A program made the translations under genes and the position numbers. A stretch of DNA of 8,577 nt, taken from the NCBI GenBank assembly GCA_003161495.1, contig PMOP01000111.1:1-8577 (forward strand). The letters run 5' to 3'. Numbering within the stretch: position 1 is the first letter of the stretch; every line of letters begins with the position of its first letter. This document shows, piece by piece, positions 1 to 6,812 of this stretch. This DNA is from Acidobacteriota bacterium (GTDB taxonomy: Bacteria > Acidobacteriota > Terriglobia > Acidiferrales > UBA7541). Under the pieces are notes generated by a model. That model did no database searches. It was not told the origin of the DNA and was given only the letters and a program-made list of their open reading frames with translations.

Positions 1-1052
1 GCGTCCACGGAAATTGTGACGGACTGGCCGGGGTGCATTTGTCTCAGCTGGCTTTCCTTGAAATTCGCCGTGACCCACAAATCGCCGAGGGCGGCAAGCG
101 TAACGAGCCGCTCGCCTTTGCCAACGTGTTCGCCAACTTCCGCCGTTCGCTTGCTGATGACTCCCGCCACAGGCGCCGTGATCTTGCAATAACTCAGATC
201 GAGTTGCGCGCGATCGAGTTGCGCCTTCATCGCCTGCACGTCAGCTTGCTTGGACTGCAAATTTGCTTTGGAAATGGCGACCTGGTTGGGCGCATTCACC
301 CTGGCCGACTCCATCATGCTGCTTGCCTCCTCAAGCTGCGCCCGGCGCTGCTCGACTATCTTTTGCGCGGCCTCGGCCGATGCGCGCGCGGAATCAAGGG
401 AAGCGGCAAGCGCTTTGGCGGAGCTCGCCACCTGATCGTACTCAGTCCGCGAGACTTCGTTTTTATCCACCAGCGCCTTGTAGCGCCCGACATCTGCCTG
501 CGCCTTGGCGTTATTCGCTTCCACTTCCAGCACGCGAGACTGCGCGGCTAACTGATCGCGCTCCGCACCCGCGAGAGCCGCTTCGGCGTTAGCCACTTCA
601 GACTTGCTTGTCGACACGCTCGTCTCTGAAGTGCTCTGCGTGATCGGAAGGTTGGGATTTTCCGCCCGCTCGCCGGCCTGCGCTTTCAGGAGTTGCGCTT
701 GTGCCTGTTCCACCGCGACTTCGTAATCGCGCGGATCGAGTTCAACGAGCAGGTCGCCCGCCTGTACGGACTGATTTTCTTCCACATGGACCGCTTTCAC
801 ATCGCCGTCAATGCGCGCGGTAATCCCGTTGAGGTGGCCGTCGACCTGGGCGTCGTCGGTCGATTCGTAGGTGCGGGAATACAGCCAGAACCAAACAGCT
901 CCCACGATAATCAGAACGCCCACGATGCCCGCGAACATAAGAGTCTTGCGCCGGCCTTCGGGGTTGCTGCCGGTGTCCGCCGGTTCATTTGGTTTTCCGG
1001 CAGGATCCGCCGGCCGGGTCGCACTGTTTTGTTGCAATTCATCAACCGCCAT
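1..1052 (-). CDS. EmrA/HlyD-family periplasmic adaptor of a tripartite efflux pump (3' end beyond the window)
   Basis: I translated this gene by hand: 350 codons are visible from the ATG at 1052, and the C-terminus lies outside the left edge. It has a polar N-terminal tail (residues 1-35) and one membrane anchor (about 38-58, MFAGIVGVLIIVGAVWFWLY). The EmrA-type signature STDDAQVDGH follows at 64-73, then the first lipoyl half (about 78-108, ending VELDPRDY). A long Ala/Gln/Glu/Lys-rich alpha-hairpin spans about 111-288, the second lipoyl half starts at KITAPVAGVISKR (290-302), and a beta-barrel strand region LWVTANFKESQL begins at 325. This is the order of EmrA-like membrane fusion proteins, which link an inner-membrane MFS drug pump to a TolC channel. 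The start is supported by a GAGGAG Shine-Dalgarno 9 bases upstream. The gene lies 2 bases after the TolC-like gene on the same strand. An EmrB-like MFS pump further left is expected but is inference. Its substrate cannot be read from sequence. Confidence 0.93.
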   Translation of the reverse strand, partial: MAVDELQQNSATRPADPAGKPNEPADTGSNPEGRRKTLMFAGIVGVLIIVGAVWFWLYSRTYESTDDAQVDGHLNGITARIDGDVKAVHVEENQSVQAGDLLVELDPRDYEVAVEQAQAQLLKAQAGERAENPNLPITQSTSETSVSTSKSEVANAEAALAGAERDQLAAQSRVLEVEANNAKAQADVGRYKALVDKNEVSRTEYDQVASSAKALAASLDSARASAEAAQKIVEQRRAQLEEASSMMESARVNAPNQVAISKANLQSKQADVQAMKAQLDRAQLDLSYCKITAPVAGVISKRTAEVGEHVGKGERLVTLAALGDLWVTANFKESQLRQMHPGQSVTISVD

Positions 1053-1054
1053 GA

Positions 1055-2455
1055 TTATTGGCTCCTCAAAAGATCGCGCATGATTTTTTCCGCCTGGCCG
1101 ATCGCGCGCGCCACGCTGGCCTTGGCCAGATTGTGCGCATTCAGATTCGCGATATAATCCGACTCCGCGCTGGCCACCACTTCCTGGGCCTGCGTCACTT
1201 CGACTGTGTCCGCAACTCCGGACGAGAACCGGTCCGTCGATTGGGCAAGTTCATCGCGCGCAAGGTCACGCCGGCTTTGCGCGACGCGCACGAGTTCCGC
1301 AGCCGCGTCGAGATCCAGATATGCGTTTCTGACGTCGGCTTCCACGCGGGAGCGCGTGCTCTCGTATTCTGCGCGCCGCTGCTTCAGCGTTGCTTCCGCT
1401 TCGACGATATCGCCGTGCGTGTGCCCTCCCGCCCAGATGGGAAACAGCAGTTGGCCGCTCACGTCGAATGTTCCGTGGGAATTGGCGGGGTTTATGCCGA
1501 TCACGCCATAATCCGCCACGATGCCGAGGGTTGGATAGTGCTCCGCCACGGCCGCTTTGCGCGCGAATTCGGCCGCGTGCAACTGGGCATCCGCAGCTTT
1601 CAAGTCGGAACGATTTTGCGCGGCCAGTGCGAGCGCCTGCTCGAGCGTAATATTTTCAAGCGGCGCATACGGCAGCTTGTCCGCCAGGGTGAACGATTGC
1701 GCTGGTGACATTCCGATGAGCCGTGCCAGCGCGATTTTCTGCTTGGCGTAATCCGCCTGCTCCGACGTCAGACGCTGCTGTTGCGTTTGCAGTTCGACCT
1801 GGCTTCGCGTCATGTCAATTTTTGCGCTGAGGCCCGCGGTAAAGCGATCCGATGCCTGCTGGAAAATCGTCTGGGCGCTGTCCACCTGCACTTTGGCGGA
1901 ATCGACTCGCGCCGATTCGGCCAGCACCTGCAGATACGCCGCCGTCACCACGTAGACCACGATTTCCCGCGAGTCCGCCGCGGAAAGCTCGGCCGCACGT
2001 TGCGCTTCGCGCGAAGATTGATAGGTGCGGATCGCCTGCACATCGGCGACGCGTTGCGTCAGGTAGCCTCGCAAATCAAAATAGTTGAACGGGCCCACGA
2101 TATTTGGGAAATGAATCCCCAGGCTCGGCGGAAACGAAAATTTAAAACCAAAGGAAGCCAGATCGATTTGTTCCACGTTTTCGCGAAGGCCGCCGGACAA
2201 ATTCGGAAACAGCACGCTCCGCGCGACGATGTTCTCCCCTTTGGCGTGCTGCGAGGCCTGCTCGGCGTCAATCCCTCCAAGGTTATAGCGCAGCCCCATT
2301 TTCAGGGCGTTGTCGAGGGACAACGCGAGGGGCTGCTCCGTAGGAGGGCCCGAACTGGCGCTGCCCTGGTATGGGCCGGTCTGGCACAGGCCGCTAATCA
2401 CCGGCGAAAATAAGCCGATCATTAAGAGGAAGAAACGCAACCGGGAAATTCGCAT
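1055..2455 (-). CDS. TolC-like outer-membrane efflux protein
   Basis: This outer-membrane channel has 466 residues from the ATG at 2455. Residues 1-24 form a Sec signal peptide (MRISRLR, then the hydrophobic core FFLLMIGLFSPVISG). No lipobox is present, so the protein is not a lipoprotein, unlike the second channel in this window. Two outer-membrane-efflux repeats are visible. The first begins LSLDNALKMGLRYN (45-58) and holds GLSAKIDMTRSQVELQTQQQ (208-227). The second begins ITLEQALALAAQNRSDLKAADAQ (269-291) and holds GVADTVEVTQAQEVVASAE (413-431). These are the paired helical-barrel repeats of TolC, and the length is usual for the family. The frame stays open upstream to an ATG at 2596, but that start lies inside the operator and upstream of the predicted transcript start, and the added residues do not look like a signal peptide. 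The Shine-Dalgarno before 2455 is weak, so the exact start is less certain than the gene. It is co-transcribed with the EmrA-like adaptor that follows. Confidence 0.93.
   Translation of the reverse strand: MRISRLRFFLLMIGLFSPVISGLCQTGPYQGSASSGPPTEQPLALSLDNALKMGLRYNLGGIDAEQASQHAKGENIVARSVLFPNLSGGLRENVEQIDLASFGFKFSFPPSLGIHFPNIVGPFNYFDLRGYLTQRVADVQAIRTYQSSREAQRAAELSAADSREIVVYVVTAAYLQVLAESARVDSAKVQVDSAQTIFQQASDRFTAGLSAKIDMTRSQVELQTQQQRLTSEQADYAKQKIALARLIGMSPAQSFTLADKLPYAPLENITLEQALALAAQNRSDLKAADAQLHAAEFARKAAVAEHYPTLGIVADYGVIGINPANSHGTFDVSGQLLFPIWAGGHTHGDIVEAEATLKQRRAEYESTRSRVEADVRNAYLDLDAAAELVRVAQSRRDLARDELAQSTDRFSSGVADTVEVTQAQEVVASAESDYIANLNAHNLAKASVARAIGQAEKIMRDLLRSQ
1062..1067 (-). promoter_or_regulatory. 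Ribosome binding site of the EmrA-like gene, inside the preceding gene
   Basis: On the minus strand GAGGAG stands 9 bases before the ATG at 1052. It falls in the last sense codons of the TolC-like gene, whose TAA is at 1057-1055. Ribosomes ending the first gene would stop over this site, so translational coupling of the two genes is likely. Confidence 0.7.
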
Positions 2456-2559
2456 GAGAACCGCTCGATTCTTCAGGAGTTGCCAGCCGCGCCTGCCGCT
2501 CTCGGCAATCATGATCCAAGGGGGAGGCCAGGAGGGTCGTCCGATTTTGCAATTAAGTC

Positions 2560-2588
2560 TTGCATGGCCGAGAACACCCAAGTAAGAT
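2560..2588 (+). promoter_or_regulatory. Weaker predicted promoter for the TetR gene
   Basis: TTGCAT (2560-2565) is a poor -35. It is followed by exactly 17 bases and TAAGAT (2583-2588; 4 of 6 bases of the -10 consensus). Transcription would begin near 2595, inside the palindrome, which would make the regulator autorepressed. The -35 also falls in a second small inverted repeat, TGCAA-N7-TTGCA (2548-2564). This prediction is much weaker than the opposing promoter. Confidence 0.35.
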
Positions 2589-2612
2589 ACATACACGTAT
2601 GTATCCTGTCAA
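2584..2612 (-). promoter_or_regulatory. Predicted sigma70-like promoter for the TolC-EmrA transcript
   Basis: On the minus strand a perfect -35 TTGACA (2612-2607) is followed by a 17-base spacer and a -10 TATCTT (2589-2584; 4 of 6 consensus bases). Transcription would begin near 2577, leaving a leader of about 120 bases before the ATG at 2455. That leader contains a small hairpin, TGCCG-CTCT-CGGCA, at 2494-2507. The palindrome at 2586-2605 covers most of the spacer and of the -10, so a bound regulator would block RNA polymerase. Confidence 0.65.
2586..2605. promoter_or_regulatory. Perfect 9-2-9 palindrome, probable TetR operator
   Basis: The sequence GATACATAC-AC-GTATGTATC has two perfectly complementary 9-base arms around a 2-base centre. 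It sits between the divergently transcribed TolC-like and TetR genes and overlaps the -10 regions predicted for both. TetR-family dimers commonly bind palindromes of this size next to their own gene, and TACAT/ATGTA arms resemble AcrR-type operators. Assigning it to the adjacent regulator is inference. Confidence 0.7.
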
Positions 2613-2645
2613 GCGAAGCGCTGGGGAAGTATGAGGCCGCTCTCC

Positions 2646-3311
2646 ATGCCCGCACGAGGCAAGAGGAGCCGGGGGCGCGCCGCGCTGCCCGCCGGATCCC
2701 GCATGCGCCAGACCGAGCGCACCCGGGCCACACGCCGGAAATTGCTGGACGCCGCCAAGAGCATTTTCGCCAAAGACGGCTTCGAAGCGGCCCGCCTCGA
2801 AGACATCGCGGCCGGCGCCGGATACACCCGGGGCGCTTTTTACGCCAATTTCAAAAGCAAGGAAGATATTTTTTTCGCCCTGTTTGAGGAATGGGTGCGG
2901 GAGCGAATCCAATCCCTCACGGATGCCCTTCGCCGCTATTCCAACCCCAACGAAAAGCTCGTGGCTCTGCGAACCCATTACGCGGAACTCGCCAAGGACC
3001 GCCGCCTGGTTCTGATTTCCATGGAATTCAAATTGTTTGCCTTGCGCCATCCCGAGGCCCATGCCCGCCTGCGCAGCAGGCATCGCCGCATTCGGGCATC
3101 GTTCGGCGAACTTTTCTCGGAAGTCATGGTCGCAATCGGCAAAGATATTCCGATCGCCTATCCGGCGGCTTCGGCCTGCCTTGGAGCCGTCTCGCAAGGA
3201 TTGCTGCTTGAACACCTGCTGGACCCCAAGACGCTTTCGGATGGCGACGTTCGCAATGTTCTGGGCCTTTATTTCGATTCGATTTTTTCAGGTTGCGCGC
3301 GCGCGGATTAG
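2646..3311 (+). CDS. TetR/AcrR-family transcriptional repressor
   Basis: The N-terminal DNA-binding domain is clear. RRKLLDAAKSIFAKDGFEAA leads into the helix-turn-helix LEDIAAGAGYTRGAFYANFKSKEDIFFALF, the hallmark of TetR repressors. The C-terminal half is helical and should hold the ligand pocket and dimer interface (for example MEFKLFALRHPEAHARLRSRHRRIRASFGELF). From the ATG at 2646 the product has 221 residues. An ATG at 2631 would give 226 and one at 2703 would give 202. I chose 2646 because GAGG lies 9 bases before it, whereas the GGGGA before 2631 is only 3 bases away. In all but the shortest form there is a basic, Arg-rich tail of about 20 residues ahead of the HTH domain. The gene is divergent from the TolC-EmrA transcript with a perfect palindrome between them, so it probably represses that transcript and itself. 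The effector is unknown, though an exported toxic compound is the usual case. Confidence 0.93.
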   Translation: MPARGKRSRGRAALPAGSRMRQTERTRATRRKLLDAAKSIFAKDGFEAARLEDIAAGAGYTRGAFYANFKSKEDIFFALFEEWVRERIQSLTDALRRYSNPNEKLVALRTHYAELAKDRRLVLISMEFKLFALRHPEAHARLRSRHRRIRASFGELFSEVMVAIGKDIPIAYPAASACLGAVSQGLLLEHLLDPKTLSDGDVRNVLGLYFDSIFSGCARAD

Positions 3312-3597
3312 GCGCGGGGCGGCATGACAATTTGAGAAAATGTATTTGTAACGGGATTTTGGACTCTCGCATCACATTGTAGTGCGTAAAGCGTGGCTGG
3401 GTGGATCCGCGGCAGTCACACAAGATGCCCTGGAAAAGCTCGAACCGGAAATAAACTTCAGAATCGCCAGCGAAAACCGAATTTCACGCGTCGCAAATCA
3501 AGCGGCATTTGGAAACGCTGGAATCTTAAAGTGACTTGTTTTGCGCTCGTGTCGGTAAAATCCGGCGCGGGCGGGCACTGGGAGGCAGTAGTCCTGT
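3312..3597 (+). other. Intergenic region before the RND operon; no convincing gene
   Basis: This 286-base gap separates the TetR and RND genes, which share a strand. It holds GGGAGG at 3580-3585 (12 bases before the RND ATG, rather far) and a -10-like TAAAAT at 3556-3561, whose nearest -35-like TTGTTT (3536-3541) has a short 14-base spacer. An imperfect inverted repeat lies at 3368-3386 (7 of 9 pairs; CGCA...TGCG). A 50-codon open frame starting with GTG runs 3382-3534 and ends in TGA; it has no Shine-Dalgarno and no recognised product. I see no strong hairpin-plus-T-run terminator after TetR and no second copy of the 2586-2605 palindrome. A promoter for the RND operon probably lies here but cannot be placed with confidence. 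Confidence 0.5.
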
Positions 3598-6500
3598 ATG
3601 TGGATAGTCCGTTTAGCGCTGCGAAGACCCTACACCTTTGTGGTGATGTCTTTGCTGATCTTGATTCTCGGGACGCTGGCCATCTTCACAACACCCATCG
3701 ATATTTTTCCGAATATCGATATCCCGATCGTCGCCGTCGTTTATGGGTATGCGGGGCTTTCGGCTGAGGATATCTCGCAGCGGCTGGTGGTCGGCTTCGA
3801 GCGTGGACTGACCGCGACCGTCAATGACGTTGAGCACATTGAATCGCAATCGTTAAACGGACTTGGTGTCATCAAGATTTTTTTCTACCCCAGCGTGCGC
3901 ATTGATATGGCCATGGCGCAAGTCACAGCGCTCGCGCAATCCGCCGTCCGGCAAGACCCCCCGGGAACCATTCCTCCCTTCATCCTTGCCTACAACGCGT
4001 CTTCTGTCCCGATTATTCAACTCGCGCTTTCCGGAAAGGGCCTTTCCGAGCAGCAGTTGAACGATCTGGCGGCGAATTTCCTGCGCTCGCAACTGGCGAC
4101 CGTGCAGGGCGCAGTCTTTCCGAATCCCTACGGGGGCAAGCAGCGCCAAATCCAGGTGGACCTGAATATCCCTGCGCTGCAGGCCAAAGGGCTCTCGCCG
4201 AACGACGTCGTCAACGCGATCGGAAATCAAAACCTGATTTTGCCCGCCGGCACGGTAAAAATCGGCAACACAGAAGACGATGTCGATTTGAATGCGAGCC
4301 CGCAAACCGTTGACGAGATGAACGACTTGCCGATCAAAACCGTGGGCGCGAACACGATTTATATTCGCGATGTAGCGCACGTTCGAGACGGCAATCCTCC
4401 GCAGACGAACATCGTCCTTGTGGATGGACAAAGAGCCGCGCTGATGACCGTCATGAAGCTGGGAAACACTTCGACCCTGGACATCATCAACCGGATCAAA
4501 CAGCGATTGCCCACGGTCCTCGCGAGTTTGCCGCCGGAGTTTCGAGCCCGCCCGATCGCCGACCAGTCGCTCTTTGTCCGCGCATCCATCAACGGAGTCG
4601 TTCGAGAGGCGATCATCGCCGCTTGCCTGACCGGGCTTATGATTCTGATTTTTTTGGGGAGCTGGCGCAGCACGTTGATTATTGCCGTTTCGATACCTCT
4701 TTCCATTCTCACGTCGATTATCGTATTGAGCGCTATCGGACAGACCATCAACATCATGACGCTGGGTGGTCTGGCCCTGGCGGTCGGCATCCTGGTGGAT
4801 GACGCCACTGTGGAAATCGAAAACATCAACCGAAACCTGGCTCAGGGGAAAGAAATTATTCAGGCGATCCTGGACGGAGCGCAGCAAATTGCCGTGCCTG
4901 CGTTCGTTTCGACGCTGGCAATCTGTATCGTGTTCGTGCCGATGTTCTTCCTTACGGGAGTGGCAAAATATTTGTTTGTGCCGCTGGCCGAGGCGGTGGT
5001 GTTCGCCATGCTGGCATCATACTTGCTCTCGCGCACCCTTGTGCCAACGATGGCGCGGTATCTTCTGAAAGCCCACGGAGAAGAATCGGCGGAAATGTCG
5101 CTGGCCAGCAGGAATCCGCTGATCCGTTTGCAGGGACACTTCGAAATGCAATTCGAGAGGCTTCGGAACTTTTACCGCGGAATCCTGCAAATGTGCCTTG
5201 CGCACCGCGTGATATTTCCGCTGCTTTTCCTGACCGTCTGCATCTGCTCGTTCGCGCTATACCCCTGGCTTGGCGAGGATTTCTTCCCGAGCGTCGATGC
5301 CGGGCAAATCAAGCTGCACCTTCGCGCGCCGACCGCCACGCGCATTGAAGATACCGCGGAGCTATGCAGTGAAGTCGAGCGATCGATCCACGAGCAGATC
5401 CCGGCAAACGAAATTGAGAGCGTGATTGATAATATCGGGCTCCCGTACAGCGCGCTGAATTACACGTATAGCACTTCGGCCCCGATCGGACCGGAAGATG
5501 CGGACATCATGATCTCGCTCTCGGCCAAGCATGGCCCCACCGGCCAGTACATTCATGATTTGCGCCTGAAACTCGCGCGGGAATTTCCCGGCGTGATGTT
5601 TTACTTTCCGCCCGCGGATATCGTCAGCCAGATTCTGAACTTTGGCCTTCCCGCGCCGATTGATATTCAAATCATGGGGCACGATGTCGAAGCCAATCAC
5701 GCTTTTGCAAATGATTTGCTGACGCAGCTGAACACGATCAACGGCATAGGTGATTTGCGGATCCAGCAGCCCTTCAACCAGCCAAAGCTGCACATCAATG
5801 TGGATCGTACCAAAACTTTGCAGGCGGGCTTTACGCAACGCGATGTAGCCGGCAGCCTGTTGATATCATTGAGCGGCAGCTCTCAGACTGCGCCTTCCTT
5901 CTGGCTCGATCCTAAATCCGGGGTGAGCTACTTCGTTGCGACGCAAGCGCCACAGTACGATTTCCAATCTTTGCAAGACCTCGAAAACATTCCTGTAACC
6001 GGCACCGGCGGCAACAATGGCGCGCCCTGGCAACAGCTTGCAAACCTCGGAACGATCTCCCGAGGCCAGGGCATGGCGACGGTATCGCACTATGACGCTC
6101 AGACCATGATTGATATTTTTGGATCGACCCAGGGACGCGATCTCGGCGGGGTTGCCAAAGATATCGACGCCATCGTCCAGCGGAATCGGAGCCGTTTGCC
6201 CCGCGGTTCCCAAATGTTTGTTCGAGGCCAGATCGAAACGATGCGCACTTCATTCGTCGGGCTTCTGGCCGGGCTGGGATTTGCGATTCTTCTGATTTAC
6301 CTGTTGATTGTCGTCAATTTCCAGTCCTGGCTCGATCCGTTTATCATCATTTCGGCGTTGCCTGCGGCTCTTGCCGGGATTGTCTGGATGCTGTTTATTA
6401 CACACACGACCATCAGCGTCCCGGCGCTTACGGGTTCGATCATGTGCATGGGCGTGGCCACGGCGAACAGCATTCTGGTAGTCAGCTTTTCAAAAGAGCG

Positions 6501-6786
6501 TGTTCAGGAAGGGCTGAATCCTCTGGAGGCTGCTGAGGAAGCCGGCTTCACCAGATTTCGGCCGGTCATCATGACGGCTATGGCGATGATCATTGGCATG
6601 CTGCCGATGGCGGTTGGCCTCGGCGAAGGTGGCGAGCAGAACGCGCCCCTTGGACGCGCGGTGATCGGCGGGCTGATGTTTGCGACAGTCGCCACGCTGC
6701 TTTTTGTGCCTTCGGTCTACAGCCTGATTCATGGATTTCGCCACACTTCGGGCCAAACCGCCGAAATCGAAATTCCGGGCGAATAG
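3598..6786 (+). CDS. RND-family efflux permease (AcrB-like, HAE1-type)
   Basis: This is an inner-membrane proton-driven exporter of 1062 residues, the usual length for AcrB-type pumps. The start is fixed by an in-frame TAG three codons upstream. The family's internal duplication is plain. TM1 (about 10-30) is followed by PTPIDIFPNIDIP-like sequence and the first porter domain (about 40-330). TM2-TM6 lie at about 338-485, with TM4 LAVGILVDDATVEIEN carrying the paired acids D401 and D402. TM7 is at about 537-556, the second porter domain at about 560-875, and TM8-TM12 at about 885-1045. The Asp pair is typical of drug exporters and argues against the heavy-metal (CusA/CzcA) class. In TM11, R986-F-R-P...M-T993 keeps the Arg and Thr of the AcrB relay. 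In TM10 the AcrB lysine (Lys940) is replaced: the matching segment is GVATANSILVV with A956 at that place. The adaptor gene follows after 26 bases. Substrate is unknown. Confidence 0.96.
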   Translation: MWIVRLALRRPYTFVVMSLLILILGTLAIFTTPIDIFPNIDIPIVAVVYGYAGLSAEDISQRLVVGFERGLTATVNDVEHIESQSLNGLGVIKIFFYPSVRIDMAMAQVTALAQSAVRQDPPGTIPPFILAYNASSVPIIQLALSGKGLSEQQLNDLAANFLRSQLATVQGAVFPNPYGGKQRQIQVDLNIPALQAKGLSPNDVVNAIGNQNLILPAGTVKIGNTEDDVDLNASPQTVDEMNDLPIKTVGANTIYIRDVAHVRDGNPPQTNIVLVDGQRAALMTVMKLGNTSTLDIINRIKQRLPTVLASLPPEFRARPIADQSLFVRASINGVVREAIIAACLTGLMILIFLGSWRSTLIIAVSIPLSILTSIIVLSAIGQTINIMTLGGLALAVGILVDDATVEIENINRNLAQGKEIIQAILDGAQQIAVPAFVSTLAICIVFVPMFFLTGVAKYLFVPLAEAVVFAMLASYLLSRTLVPTMARYLLKAHGEESAEMSLASRNPLIRLQGHFEMQFERLRNFYRGILQMCLAHRVIFPLLFLTVCICSFALYPWLGEDFFPSVDAGQIKLHLRAPTATRIEDTAELCSEVERSIHEQIPANEIESVIDNIGLPYSALNYTYSTSAPIGPEDADIMISLSAKHGPTGQYIHDLRLKLAREFPGVMFYFPPADIVSQILNFGLPAPIDIQIMGHDVEANHAFANDLLTQLNTINGIGDLRIQQPFNQPKLHINVDRTKTLQAGFTQRDVAGSLLISLSGSSQTAPSFWLDPKSGVSYFVATQAPQYDFQSLQDLENIPVTGTGGNNGAPWQQLANLGTISRGQGMATVSHYDAQTMIDIFGSTQGRDLGGVAKDIDAIVQRNRSRLPRGSQMFVRGQIETMRTSFVGLLAGLGFAILLIYLLIVVNFQSWLDPFIIISALPAALAGIVWMLFITHTTISVPALTGSIMCMGVATANSILVVSFSKERVQEGLNPLEAAEEAGFTRFRPVIMTAMAMIIGMLPMAVGLGEGGEQNAPLGRAVIGGLMFATVATLLFVPSVYSLIHGFRHTSGQTAEIEIPGE

Positions 6787-6802
6787 TCACGGTCATTTTT
6801 TC

Positions 6803-6807
6803 GGAGG
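6803..6807 (+). promoter_or_regulatory. Ribosome binding site of the RND adaptor gene
   Basis: GGAGG lies 5 bases before the ATG at 6813, inside the 26-base gap after the RND stop codon. It supports this start and a shared transcript with the permease. Confidence 0.75.
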
Positions 6808-6812
6808 ATCAG

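Noticed and set aside
33..551. Plus-strand frame of 172 codons at the left edge
   Set aside because: It is antisense to the EmrA-like adaptor, which has clear family motifs along its whole length. The plus-strand product shows none.
1781..2413. Plus-strand frame of 210 codons opposite the TolC-like gene
   Set aside because: It is His- and Arg-rich with no recognisable domain, and it is fully covered by the TolC-like gene on the other strand.
2494..2507. TGCCG-CTCT-CGGCA hairpin in the TolC leader as an attenuator or terminator
   Set aside because: The stem has only 5 pairs and no T-run follows on either strand. It is too small to call a regulatory RNA element.
2553..3215. Minus-strand frame of 220 codons opposite the TetR gene
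   Set aside because: The TetR reading has a textbook helix-turn-helix. The opposite frame shows no motif and would run through the operator.
3382..3534. Possible 50-codon gene starting with GTG between TetR and the RND gene
   Set aside because: It has no Shine-Dalgarno, no recognised family and a length expected by chance. It is mentioned only as a point to test.
3853..4887. Long minus-strand open frame of 344 codons inside the RND gene
   Set aside because: It lies wholly antisense to an unmistakable RND permease. Its composition (many Arg, Asp, Gln and His, no domain) is that of a shadow frame in GC-rich coding DNA.
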